A DNA stretch of 29,859 nucleotides from a virus: positions 1 to 29,859 of the IMG/VR virus record IMGVR_UViG_3300010883_000277; one strand, given 5' to 3'. The notes under the pieces were generated by a model. It was not told the DNA's origin and ran no database searches. It saw only the letters and a list, made by a program, of their open reading frames with translations. A program made the translations under genes and the position numbers. Numbering within the stretch: the stretch's first letter is position 1; each line of letters starts with the position of its first letter. Positions 7,714-15,936 of this stretch are shown piece by piece.

Positions 7714-8520
7714 TTATCCTTGAATTTCTGGTACCCAATGTGTTGTTCGGCCATCTGGTGTTTTTTCCTTTATAACAGAATTACCGTCTGGATCTTTTTT
7801 TTGATTATAAACTAAAAAACGAGAATTGTAACTTCCAATTTCTCCGTAAAAGTCCTTATAAGAATTTATAGTTGCGCCACCCGTCAGAAAGGATTCTCTC
7901 ATGACAGACTTTATGGACTTATTAAGCATTTTTAAGTTCGAATCAGATAAATCCTCCACTTTTTTAAAAGGACTAATTCTAGCCAGATAAAGAGACTCAG
8001 CTTTAATATAGTTTCCAATCCCGGCGACTACCGATTGATCTAACAAGACCTTTGTGATATTAACATCATTTTTTTTTCTTAATGAAGATAAGAAAACCTC
8101 ATTGCTTATATCTTCCGCCAACATGTCTGGGCCGAAGGAGGCTAGCTTCATAGCTAATTGCTTTGGATTTGTCACAAATCTCATCGTTCCAAAATTCCTC
8201 ATATCATTAAAATAAGCCACTTTACCACTAGAGAACTTTAATAAAATGCGCGCATGATTAGAAGGTTCGTTTTGCCAAGCGCCTGTCATACCCAAGGTTG
8301 ACCATAGACTGCTCTTATTTTGGAAAATAATATAGATAAATTTGCCATGAACGCCGGCGCCTTGTATTTTTAGAGGCAGCTTTTCCTGGAAAGACAATAG
8401 CCCGGATAACTCTTTTTTCAAATATCTTCCAGATAATATCTCTACTTTTTCTAGCGAGTCGCCACCGATATGATCACCTAAAAAAAGCGCATATTTTCTA
8501 CACTCTGGTCCTTCAGGCAT
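7714..8520 (-). CDS. Fpg/Nei-family DNA glycosylase without zinc finger
   Basis: The 268 aa protein is a formamidopyrimidine/endonuclease VIII-type base-excision glycosylase with AP-lyase activity. It has the catalytic N-terminus MPEGPE (Pro2 nucleophile after Met removal, Glu3), the conserved beta-strand Lys60 (GVHGKF) and the helix-two-turn-helix segment around DQSVVAGIGNYIKAESLY. The C-terminal DNA-binding hairpin is present (DGRTTHWVPEIQ, with the conserved Arg), but the four cysteines of the usual zinc finger are all absent, so it is a zincless-finger type as in NEIL1 or plant Fpg. The start has AGGAG with 7 nt spacing. Oxidised-base repair is the expected role; whether it acts on modified phage or host bases cannot be told. 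Confidence 0.92.
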   Translation of the reverse strand: MPEGPECRKYALFLGDHIGGDSLEKVEILSGRYLKKELSGLLSFQEKLPLKIQGAGVHGKFIYIIFQNKSSLWSTLGMTGAWQNEPSNHARILLKFSSGKVAYFNDMRNFGTMRFVTNPKQLAMKLASFGPDMLAEDISNEVFLSSLRKKNDVNITKVLLDQSVVAGIGNYIKAESLYLARISPFKKVEDLSDSNLKMLNKSIKSVMRESFLTGGATINSYKDFYGEIGSYNSRFLVYNQKKDPDGNSVIKEKTPDGRTTHWVPEIQG

Positions 8521-8532
8521 AGCTAGCTCCTA

Positions 8533-8562
8533 ATTTAAAATCCAATTATATGAATTTTAAAT
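8533..8562 (-). promoter_or_regulatory. AT-rich inverted repeat with TATAAT in its loop, upstream of the glycosylase gene
   Basis: Eleven-base arms (8533-8543 and 8552-8562) are complementary except for one position, which would be G-U in RNA. The 8-base loop carries TATAAT on the minus strand (8545-8550). It sits just before the AGGAG and ATG of the glycosylase gene. It could be an operator around a -10 box or an RNA hairpin. No -35 element is evident at the usual spacing. Confidence 0.35.
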
Positions 8563-8591
8563 CTAATAAGCGAAATTTACATATATTTTTT

Positions 8592-8912
8592 TTATTTAAC
8601 GAAGTTTATGGCCCAGGCGAAAATCACCATAGCGGTTTGCACTACGGCAAAAACAGTTATTGCCTTTGTCTTAAATAGCTTCAAGGTATCGACTTCTTTT
8701 ACAAGCACTGAAAGTTGTGTTGGTGAAATAACGTCATCAACCTTTTCTTTCCATTGTCTTAATTCGGTCACTCTATCCTCACGATCACGAAGAAGAGCAA
8801 TTTCTTGTTTAAGATCTTGCATTTCAACTCTCAATAAGTCAATCCCGCTGGCGAGAGTCTCTAATTCTTTTAATACTAACTTCGAATACTCGGTCCATCC
8901 ATTCTCAGACAT
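8592..8912 (-). CDS. Hypothetical coiled-coil protein with C-terminal membrane anchor, 106 aa
   Basis: Residues about 10-60 are charged with heptad-like hydrophobics (LVLKELETLASGIDLLRVEM), suggesting a coiled coil. Residues 83-104 (ITVFAVVQTAMVIFAWAINF) form one transmembrane segment just before the end, so this looks like a tail-anchored inner-membrane protein. The start ATG has GAGG upstream and overlaps the end of the preceding gene by 8 bases. The architecture is compatible with a lysis-related or membrane-tethering protein, but nothing identifies a function. Confidence 0.7.
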   Translation of the reverse strand: MSENGWTEYSKLVLKELETLASGIDLLRVEMQDLKQEIALLRDREDRVTELRQWKEKVDDVISPTQLSVLVKEVDTLKLFKTKAITVFAVVQTAMVIFAWAINFVK

Positions 8913-9129
8913 TGACTTCAGCCTCGGTGTCTATAGTTTTCTTTATCCTAGACTGAATTTGCCTTAATCTTTTGATTACGTTGTCATTTTCTTTACAACT
9001 AGGTCTTAATTCGTCTAAACATTCATCAAACTGCAACCAGAGAGAAACTAGCGTGGAACTTGCTTTTTTACTGCCAGCTCGAGAAGCTAGTTTTTGTCTA
9101 AGCTCTTCTAAGTGATCATATTTTCCCAT
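8905..9129 (-). CDS. Hypothetical protein, 74 aa
   Basis: This is a small basic, helical protein with two cysteines and no recognisable domain. It overlaps the next gene (the membrane-anchored coiled-coil protein) by 8 bases, so the two are probably translated together. There is no Shine-Dalgarno before the ATG; TATAAT is placed 7 nt upstream (9137-9142), which suggests a leaderless transcript starting at or near the ATG. The preceding 113-base gap holds no other gene. Confidence 0.65.
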   Translation of the reverse strand: MGKYDHLEELRQKLASRAGSKKASSTLVSLWLQFDECLDELRPSCKENDNVIKRLRQIQSRIKKTIDTEAEVNV

Positions 9130-9242
9130 ACTTTTAATTATAGAGAAAGTTGGGTTAAAATATTTAAAATCATGATTTTTATAGACTGATTTAAGCTATT
9201 AAAACTAGCCTTCCTCTAGAGACTAATTGAGGGCAGTTTATA

Positions 9243-9845
9243 CTATTCTAGCTCTATCTGAACTGATATATCTATATTCAACTTTGGAACCCTTAGCTGA
9301 TTTACTAAGCCATGCTTCTTTGCTTCATTTGCATCTAGAAACCAGTCGGCGTGCTTTTTCTTATCAACGATCTTCATAAAATAATCATCTTTTTTGCCAC
9401 AGTTACGAGCCATTGTCGTATAGACGACTGTGTTAAGTCGATCCGCCTCCTTGGCTCCCGCCTTTAGTTCTTCCACTTTTCCAAAATCCATACTAGAGAC
9501 ATCGTGAATCATAATTGTAGCATTTGGATCCATAAATCTAAGTCCTTCTTCACCACAGGAAAAAAGAACGGCGCCACAAGACATCGCTTTTCCCTCTACG
9601 ATTGTAGCAACTGGAAGATCTGAATGCTTGATTGCAGACAACATTGCCATTAGACTATATACTTGTCCACCATACGAATCGATTACAACAGGAATTACCT
9701 TTTGTCCGGTGTTATGTGCTCTAGCAATTTCTTGATCAAATTTCTTCGCTGACTCTTCATCAAATTTATTAACACGGACGATTACAGGGTTGTGTCGCAT
9801 CTCTACTTCTTTTATCAGCGGTGATATCTCTGTTTTCCACTTCAA
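9243..9845 (-). CDS. ClpP-like serine protease
   Basis: The 200 aa protein has the ClpP/crotonase fold with a complete catalytic triad: Ser89 in EGKAMSCGAV, His114 in TIMIHDVS (25 residues later, the same spacing as in E. coli ClpP) and Asp167 in HADWFLDANEA. The DSYGG stretch near residue 57 matches the NSPGG oxyanion region of ClpP. In phages this family usually matures the prohead, but here it lies between RNR and small early-type genes, far from any capsid gene in view. It might instead work with the host Clp ATPase or process replication proteins. The start is TTG at 9845, supported by AGGAG (9854-9858) with 8 nt spacing. Confidence 0.85.
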   Translation of the reverse strand: MKWKTEISPLIKEVEMRHNPVIVRVNKFDEESAKKFDQEIARAHNTGQKVIPVVIDSYGGQVYSLMAMLSAIKHSDLPVATIVEGKAMSCGAVLFSCGEEGLRFMDPNATIMIHDVSSMDFGKVEELKAGAKEADRLNTVVYTTMARNCGKKDDYFMKIVDKKKHADWFLDANEAKKHGLVNQLRVPKLNIDISVQIELE

Positions 9846-9857
9846 CTTTTATTCTCC

Positions 9858-12350
9858 TTAAGAACATTTAGAATATCCACAAGAAGTGCATGCCACGCAT
9901 CCTTCTTGATACTTCATAGAATTTTCAGCTCCACACTCAGAGCACACTTTGCTTCCTCCAGGGATGGTACCGTCATTGATATATTTCTTTAACACCCTAG
10001 ACACGACTCTAGCAAATGAAAATAAGTGGGCGTCTCGATCTTTCTGTAACTGCTCTACTATATAATGAATAGGAGCTCCGTGACGCAAGGCCAGAGATAT
10101 GATCCGAGTAAACCCTGCGTGATCTGGATTATCAAATACCTTTACAATATCTTTAACAACCACTTCGCTTCCATTTTCCCCAAAATGGAGATCATATTTT
10201 GAAAGCATGGTTTTTCGTACACGCTTTGTAATTTTTCCAGAACTATATGTAGATGGGATTTCTATAAATTCTGATTTTCCGCCTAATACCTCGTATGGTC
10301 TTCCGTCCATTAGTCCGATCAGAATAGTCCACGCTTCACCCTTAACTTGCGATCTGTGTATTTCGCAAGACAGTGTTTCAGGTCGGCGAGGTGCGTTACT
10401 ACTTCCTATTTTTTGAGCTTTATTTAAGTCATCATTACTAACCAACACTCCTGATCTACAACCATCACGATAAATAGTTATTCCTTTACACCCACTTTCC
10501 CAACCGGCCATATACACTTTTTTAACGGTCTCAATGCTGGTTTCAGCAGGTAGATTTGTCGTATTTGAAATAGCATGACAAACCCACTTTTGGGCAGCTG
10601 CTTGCATTTTTACTTTTTCCACCCAGTCAATTTCGTTGGCTGTTGCATTTGCCCATGGACTGATCTTTAGTAATTCATCGTTATTCAGACCGGCTATCGT
10701 AGATTTATCTAAGATAGACATCCACTCTTTAAACTTATGGTGATAAACAGTATATTCTTGCCAGCGATCTCCTAAATCATCAACAAAATCAATACGACCA
10801 TCCAGATCATTTTCAGTTAACTTTTTTCTTCTTTTATAAAAAAGCATAAACGCCGGCTCAATCCCACTTGTGGTTTGAGTTAATACAGAAACAGAGCCAG
10901 CTGGGGCAGTTGTCGTAATAGAGATATTTCTTCTACCGAACTTTTCACTCAACTTTAAGATGTTAGGATCTTTTTCCCAAATACGATTTAAGAAAGGGTG
11001 ATCTTTTTCTAAATTATGATCATGAATCGGAAATGCTCCTCTTTCCTTTGCAAGATTGCACGAAGATCTATAGGCGCTGACCGCTAAATTAGAATATACT
11101 TCTTCAGTTATTTCCACTGATTTTTTCGATCCATACGTTATATCTAGAGAGGCAAGCATATCACCTAGCCCAGTGATACCTAGCCCAGTACGGCGGCCTT
11201 GTGTAGCTTGCTTTCTTACATTATTCCACATATCAAGCTCAATAGCTTTTATATGATCAGGCTCAGGATCTGATTTAATTTTGTCTATAATCTTACTAAT
11301 TTGCTCAAGCTCAATATCAATCATGTCGTCCATCAATCTTTGAGCCTTCATTACGACATCTGAAAATTTTTCCCAATCAAACTTTGCACTTTTAGTAAAA
11401 GCGTCTGCTACAAATGAAGTCAAATTTACCAACATTAAGCGACAACTATCGTAAGGAGATAAAATAATCTCCCCGCATGGATTTGTTGAAGTTGAACCAA
11501 ACCCTTTAGAAGTATAAATGTCAGCAGGGGTCATGTTTTTTGCTGTGTCCCAAAATAAGATCCCGGGTTCAGCACAAGCGTGAGCTGATTCTATTATCTG
11601 ATCCCAAATCTTATTGGCCGGAATCATTTTAGATACCTCTGGATCATGACTATCCACAGGCCACCGAAGTTCAAAATCTTTCTTTTCTTTTACAGCGGTC
11701 ATAAATTCATCGGATAATCTTATGCTTATGTTTGCTCCAGTGACCCTTTTTAGATTTCTTTTTATTCTTATAAAGTCTAGTATCTGCGGGTGATGCACGG
11801 AAATTGTTAACATCAAAGCCCCTCGGCGACCGTTCTGAGCTACTTCTCGACAGGAATTAGAAAACCTATCCATGAATACCTCAATCCCATCAGTCGTCCT
11901 TGCGCAGTTACCAGTCGCTTGACCCTTTGGTCTAATAGTCGAGACATCAAAACCCACGCCACCTCGGCGTTTAGCGATTTGTACTAACTCTTGATCTACT
12001 TTAAGGATGCCACCATAAGAGTCAAAAGGGCTTTCAATAACAAAACAATTAGAGATTGATTGAATTTGAAATTTATTACCGATACCAGACATCGGAGATC
12101 CTTGGGGAACGACATATCTAAACTTATCAAATAATTCGAATATTTCTTCTTGAGTTAAGGGGTTTTTGTACTTAGATTCTATTCTAAAAAACTCTTGAGC
12201 TAATCTTCGATGCATTTGCTCTGGATTCATTTCCAGAATATTACCATCACGATCTGTTAAAGCGTACTTTGTTACAAAAACGTTAGCTGCTAACTCATCG
12301 CCGGCGAAATATTCTAGACTTTCTGACCGTGCTTTTTCAAAATTTTGCAT
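9858..12350 (-). CDS. nrdJ: Class II (adenosylcobalamin-dependent) ribonucleotide reductase
   Basis: This 830 aa single-chain reductase makes dNTP precursors from ribonucleotides using a cobalamin-generated radical. The active-site triad is visible: C102 (SNCFV), thiyl C292 with N290 and E294 (TNPCGEI) and C303 (SCRLML). C292 to C303 is 11 residues, as in Thermotoga NrdJ. The phosphate-binding region TTTAPAGSVSVLTQ is present, and no N-terminal ATP-cone is seen. The C-terminus ends with paired cysteines (CSECG, CTSCGYSKC), the zinc/redox tail that re-reduces the active site. No radical-site Tyr subunit (NrdB) is nearby, which fits class II. The start has TAGGAGG with close spacing and follows the helicase gene by 8 bases. 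Confidence 0.95.
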   Translation of the reverse strand: MQNFEKARSESLEYFAGDELAANVFVTKYALTDRDGNILEMNPEQMHRRLAQEFFRIESKYKNPLTQEEIFELFDKFRYVVPQGSPMSGIGNKFQIQSISNCFVIESPFDSYGGILKVDQELVQIAKRRGGVGFDVSTIRPKGQATGNCARTTDGIEVFMDRFSNSCREVAQNGRRGALMLTISVHHPQILDFIRIKRNLKRVTGANISIRLSDEFMTAVKEKKDFELRWPVDSHDPEVSKMIPANKIWDQIIESAHACAEPGILFWDTAKNMTPADIYTSKGFGSTSTNPCGEIILSPYDSCRLMLVNLTSFVADAFTKSAKFDWEKFSDVVMKAQRLMDDMIDIELEQISKIIDKIKSDPEPDHIKAIELDMWNNVRKQATQGRRTGLGITGLGDMLASLDITYGSKKSVEITEEVYSNLAVSAYRSSCNLAKERGAFPIHDHNLEKDHPFLNRIWEKDPNILKLSEKFGRRNISITTTAPAGSVSVLTQTTSGIEPAFMLFYKRRKKLTENDLDGRIDFVDDLGDRWQEYTVYHHKFKEWMSILDKSTIAGLNNDELLKISPWANATANEIDWVEKVKMQAAAQKWVCHAISNTTNLPAETSIETVKKVYMAGWESGCKGITIYRDGCRSGVLVSNDDLNKAQKIGSSNAPRRPETLSCEIHRSQVKGEAWTILIGLMDGRPYEVLGGKSEFIEIPSTYSSGKITKRVRKTMLSKYDLHFGENGSEVVVKDIVKVFDNPDHAGFTRIISLALRHGAPIHYIVEQLQKDRDAHLFSFARVVSRVLKKYINDGTIPGGSKVCSECGAENSMKYQEGCVACTSCGYSKCS

Positions 12351-12358
12351 TTTTCCTC

Positions 12359-13771
12359 CTACCCCTTTAACTCATCCCACTTCTTTTTCAAGCTTTCTTT
12401 CATTACCTTTTCATCGCTCTGAACCGCTTCAGACAAAGTTTGAAATTCTACATCCAATACTTCAATTTTAGACATGCTGGTGTCAATGTGAATAGGAAAA
12501 ACTATACCATCTTTTCCGGCTCGATTTTTAGCAACGAATAACCGGCCGTGACCTGTGGCTTTTTCCATTGGTTTTCTAGATATAGACACAACCAAATCTG
12601 CAACCATCGCCTTACCATACGCTTCTGACATGTTCTCAAGTCCAACAATATCAGCGTTCGCTGAATCCCGATTGGCTTGGGAAGCTGTCCAGACAGGGAT
12701 ACTCATTTCCATCGCAAGGTTTCTAAGCTCCTCATAGATTAATTTCAATTCATGCCTTAAGGAATCGTAAGCCCTTGTCGACCGCATAATGTCGGCGTAG
12801 TCTATTATTATTACACTGGGCTTAAATCCTCGTAGCATTAGCTTGTCTACGTGATTTCTTATTGTAACAACAGACGCAGAGCTTGTTGGATATTCCTTTA
12901 TTATTAGTCTTCCTAAATCTTCATTACTTTCATAAAAATCAATAACTTCTTTCTTGTGATTAATTACGTCCGACGAATTTATTCCACAAAGATTGGAATC
13001 ATATCTTAATCCAACAGCTTGCTCCGTTAACTCAAAAGTATAATGTAATACGCTTTTTCCAACCCTCATTGCGTTGGCACCCATTGCGACTAACCAGTGA
13101 GACTTACCCACACCAGTGTTTGCGGTGACAACACCAATTTCCCCTCGACCTAAGCCACCATTTAAGATCTCTTGCGCATCGAGTTGCTCGATACCAGTAG
13201 GACAAACTTGACGATTAATCTTTACAAATCGAGCTTCAATATCTTCGAAGAAATCATGGCCTGCCGAATTTGGAAGACCTATCGAAATAGCATTTTTCAT
13301 TAACGTTAAAACATGATCAAACTTATCCTCAGAAATCAATTCTACAGATTTCTCTAAAGCTTCTTTAAAAGCCTGCCTTTTACAAAAATCAAGCATCTTT
13401 TCTTTTACATAAGCAACGTCACCCGGATGTGGGTTTCTTTTCATTCTATGCAAAAAATCAATAACTTGATTCTTTAAAAGATCATCTTTTTCCTCCTGAA
13501 ATGATTCTTTAATAATCGACACCAAGAGCTGTGTTGTCGGAAAACACTTATATCTAAAGTAGTAATTAAAATATTTTTCACATAAAAATCTAAGATAAAC
13601 TAGTTCAAAAAAATCAAACCTCATTACCTCGACCATTTGAGCAGCCCAGTTATGATCAGTCAATAGACCTTGCAATATTTTTTCTTGAAATTGCTTATTA
13701 TATTTTGAAAACTGTCCAGCGGGAACATATTCTAAAACATTAGCTTCGTACGTATTATCTTCATTTTCCAT
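12359..13771 (-). CDS. DnaB/gp41-like replicative helicase
   Basis: The 470 aa protein is a RecA-fold hexameric helicase of the DnaB/T4 gp41 type. The N-terminal 170 residues are helical (primase-interacting type). The ATPase core has Walker A ANTGVGKS (217-224), a helicase H1a-like region YTFELTEQ and Walker B VIIIDYADIM, followed by TASQANRDS, which resembles the H3 Gln motif. It would unwind the fork ahead of the polymerase. No primase is present in the window. Its ATG overlaps the TAA of the upstream nuclease gene by one base (TAATG), with no strong Shine-Dalgarno, so it probably depends on coupled translation. Confidence 0.9.
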   Translation of the reverse strand: MENEDNTYEANVLEYVPAGQFSKYNKQFQEKILQGLLTDHNWAAQMVEVMRFDFFELVYLRFLCEKYFNYYFRYKCFPTTQLLVSIIKESFQEEKDDLLKNQVIDFLHRMKRNPHPGDVAYVKEKMLDFCKRQAFKEALEKSVELISEDKFDHVLTLMKNAISIGLPNSAGHDFFEDIEARFVKINRQVCPTGIEQLDAQEILNGGLGRGEIGVVTANTGVGKSHWLVAMGANAMRVGKSVLHYTFELTEQAVGLRYDSNLCGINSSDVINHKKEVIDFYESNEDLGRLIIKEYPTSSASVVTIRNHVDKLMLRGFKPSVIIIDYADIMRSTRAYDSLRHELKLIYEELRNLAMEMSIPVWTASQANRDSANADIVGLENMSEAYGKAMVADLVVSISRKPMEKATGHGRLFVAKNRAGKDGIVFPIHIDTSMSKIEVLDVEFQTLSEAVQSDEKVMKESLKKKWDELKG

Positions 13772-14733
13772 TATCGGTCTAAATTCCTAGTTGCTAAAAA
13801 AAATCTTTCTACATCAAAATTCTTAATACCAATTACGTTTTGTTCACGAATAAATCCAAGTTTATCTCTTTTTCTCTCATCAGAACTTTTTAAATGACCT
13901 TCTATCTTTTGAATTTGAAATGCTGAGAGATTTCTAATGCCTAAATTCATTAGCTTCCAGTTACTCATTGGTACACTTGCATTATTGGTAATCTCTGAAT
14001 ATAGTTTCAGTTTGCTGCTTTGACTTTTTTGCTCGGCCAGCTTAATTAGATCACTAATCAATAAGCTTCTTTCATTAATTTCTGGAAATCTCTTTACCAT
14101 ACTCTTAAACCCAGCCCCCTTTACACCTCTTAGATTATCAGAGGGATCTCCCACAAAGCTTCTTACTAAGCAAAAGTTTTCAGGATATACTTCAAATCTT
14201 TCTTTTACACTATCACGATCTATTATTTTCTTCTGGCCCGGTGACCACTGGAGTGTCTTGTCTCCGATCAATTGGTATAAATCTTTGTCGGAAGAAATTA
14301 TTATTTTTTTTCTTTTTGAAAATACGTCATTGCACATATAGGCGATAACGTCATCAGCTTCGCAATCAGAGACGTAAAGCTGCTTAACTGCAGCTTTATT
14401 TAAAAGCTTTATTGTGATTGCAATCTGCCAATTTCTATTTTCAACGGTGTCTGGTATTTCATCTTCAGAATAAAACCTATTAAGCTTTTGGGGTCTTCTC
14501 ATATTTTTATATGAAGACTGTATTGCTCTTCTGCGAGGTGATCCGCCTCCTTCCCATATAACATATACGTTACTAGGACAAAACCTCTCAGACAAAAGCT
14601 GTATTGCTTTTAAGAATCCCACTACACCACCTATATGATCACCATTTTGTGATATAGTGGGATTAGCAATAAAGTGTCTTGTGAAAAGGTTTAACGAATC
14701 TATTATAAGCAGCGGTTTTTCAGATTGGTTCAC
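13771..14733 (-). CDS. 5'-3' exonuclease / flap endonuclease (PIN/FEN family)
   Basis: The 320 aa protein matches the T4 RNase H / PolI 5'-nuclease family, which removes RNA primers and flaps. Acidic metal-binding motifs are visible: D12 (LLIIDSLNLF), SDCEADDVIAYM and SSDKDLYQL, then GDPSDNLRGVKGAG, the helix-hairpin signature. The basic segment RRRAIQSSYK corresponds to the arch region. The start is GTG at 14733, overlapping the TGA of recA (GTGA), with no clear Shine-Dalgarno. As the family A polymerase in this window lacks its own 5' nuclease domain, this protein supplies the activity separately. Confidence 0.92.
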   Translation of the reverse strand: MNQSEKPLLIIDSLNLFTRHFIANPTISQNGDHIGGVVGFLKAIQLLSERFCPSNVYVIWEGGGSPRRRAIQSSYKNMRRPQKLNRFYSEDEIPDTVENRNWQIAITIKLLNKAAVKQLYVSDCEADDVIAYMCNDVFSKRKKIIISSDKDLYQLIGDKTLQWSPGQKKIIDRDSVKERFEVYPENFCLVRSFVGDPSDNLRGVKGAGFKSMVKRFPEINERSLLISDLIKLAEQKSQSSKLKLYSEITNNASVPMSNWKLMNLGIRNLSAFQIQKIEGHLKSSDERKRDKLGFIREQNVIGIKNFDVERFFLATRNLDR

Positions 14734-15923
14734 GTATCCAGTTCCATAAAATCTTGTTCTGCATCTAACGATATTGATCTTATTTCCTCATAAGACTCAG
14801 GATCTATATCTACAAATTCCGAACTGCTCATTTTTCTAACCATCGTGGCTTCTAATAGATCATTAACATAATTGCTACATACTGGATCATTCCACACCTC
14901 GTTAAAGTCGGCTTTATAAAACTTCTTTTCAATTAATACTTCACCTGTTTTTTGATTATGAACCAATAATGACTTCCAGGCACCGGTACCAACTAACTCA
15001 ATCTTATTGTCTCCGACTATAGATGGACCAGCTTTTCTGAGTTCATCAAAAACTTGTTCATGTTCTAAAATCCCTTTCCCAAAATGGATTTCAAAATTGA
15101 CGGTCCTAAAAGGGGGAGCAACTTTATTTTTTATAGTTTTTGCAGAAACGTTAATACCAATTACTTCTTTTTTCTTATTCTCTATTTTTTGACCTGCACC
15201 GAGTTTAATCCTTACAGAAGAATGAAATGGAATTGCTTTTCCACCAGGAGTTGTTGTTGGATCACCGTACATAACTCCAATGTTGGTACGGATCTGGTTC
15301 AAACAGATAAAAAGAGTGTTTGTTTGACCAATTACACCTGTGATTTTTCTCATACCTTTTGAGATTGCCCGAGCTTGTAGTCCTATTGAGTTTTGATCAT
15401 AGTCACCGACTAGCTCTGCCTTCGGAGACGATGCCGCAACAGAGTCCCAAATAATGGTAATTGGAACATCTTTGTCCATAGCTGAGGCCTTTATAATGGT
15501 GGCCTCAGCTATTGATAAAACTTCCTCTGTGCAATGTGTATCAACATATACAAAGCGTTTAGTTATATCGACTCCTAAAAGATCTAAATTCTCAACGCTG
15601 GTTGCATTTTCAGTATCTATATAAACAACAATCCCGCCCATTTGCTGCGTTGATCGGGCAATTTGAATCGCGATATGTGACTTACCAATAGAGGGTGGAC
15701 CAAAAATTTCTATGATCCTACCCTCAGGTAAACCGCCATCACGCTTATTTGAGATAATATAGTCAAGCTGCCTGGAGCCGGTACTCACCCACCTCTTCAC
15801 ATGAGTTGGAGATGAATCAGTATGCAAGTTATAAGCAACCCTAGATCCATGCTCTTTATTTAATGAAGAAATTAAACTAGAGGTAAAATCATCGGTTTGA
15901 TTTTTCGATTTTCTTTTTGCCAC
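14730..15923 (-). CDS. recA: RecA recombinase
   Basis: This strand-exchange ATPase is closer to bacterial RecA than to T4 UvsX: it keeps NQIRTNIGVMYGDPTTTPGG, containing the L1/L2-type loop region. Walker A is GPPSIGKS, a variant of the usual GPESSGKT, and TIIWDSVAA is Walker B. I place the start at GTG 15923 (397 aa) rather than at ATG 15947. The GTG has AGGGG 5 nt upstream, whereas the ATG lies within the end of ssb without a good ribosome site. The ATG would add eight residues (MIFKKGVK). The gene is co-directional with ssb and the 5' nuclease, forming a recombination-dependent replication group. Confidence 0.94.
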   Translation of the reverse strand: MAKRKSKNQTDDFTSSLISSLNKEHGSRVAYNLHTDSSPTHVKRWVSTGSRQLDYIISNKRDGGLPEGRIIEIFGPPSIGKSHIAIQIARSTQQMGGIVVYIDTENATSVENLDLLGVDITKRFVYVDTHCTEEVLSIAEATIIKASAMDKDVPITIIWDSVAASSPKAELVGDYDQNSIGLQARAISKGMRKITGVIGQTNTLFICLNQIRTNIGVMYGDPTTTPGGKAIPFHSSVRIKLGAGQKIENKKKEVIGINVSAKTIKNKVAPPFRTVNFEIHFGKGILEHEQVFDELRKAGPSIVGDNKIELVGTGAWKSLLVHNQKTGEVLIEKKFYKADFNEVWNDPVCSNYVNDLLEATMVRKMSSSEFVDIDPESYEEIRSISLDAEQDFMELDT

Positions 15924-15928
15924 TTTTA

Positions 15929-15933
15929 CCCCT
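15929..15933 (-). promoter_or_regulatory. Ribosome binding site fixing the recA start
   Basis: AGGGG on the minus strand ends 5 nt before GTG 15923 and lies after the ssb stop codon. This favours the GTG over the overlapping upstream ATG at 15947. Confidence 0.6.
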
Positions 15934-15936
15934 TTT

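Noticed and set aside
9208-9234. Possible terminator hairpin after the ClpP-like gene
   Set aside because: Stem is only two 3-bp blocks separated by a bulge, followed by just four T; too weak to call.
14730-15923. UvsX identity for the recombinase
   Set aside because: The NQIRTNIGVMYGDP loop region and overall motifs are those of bacterial RecA.
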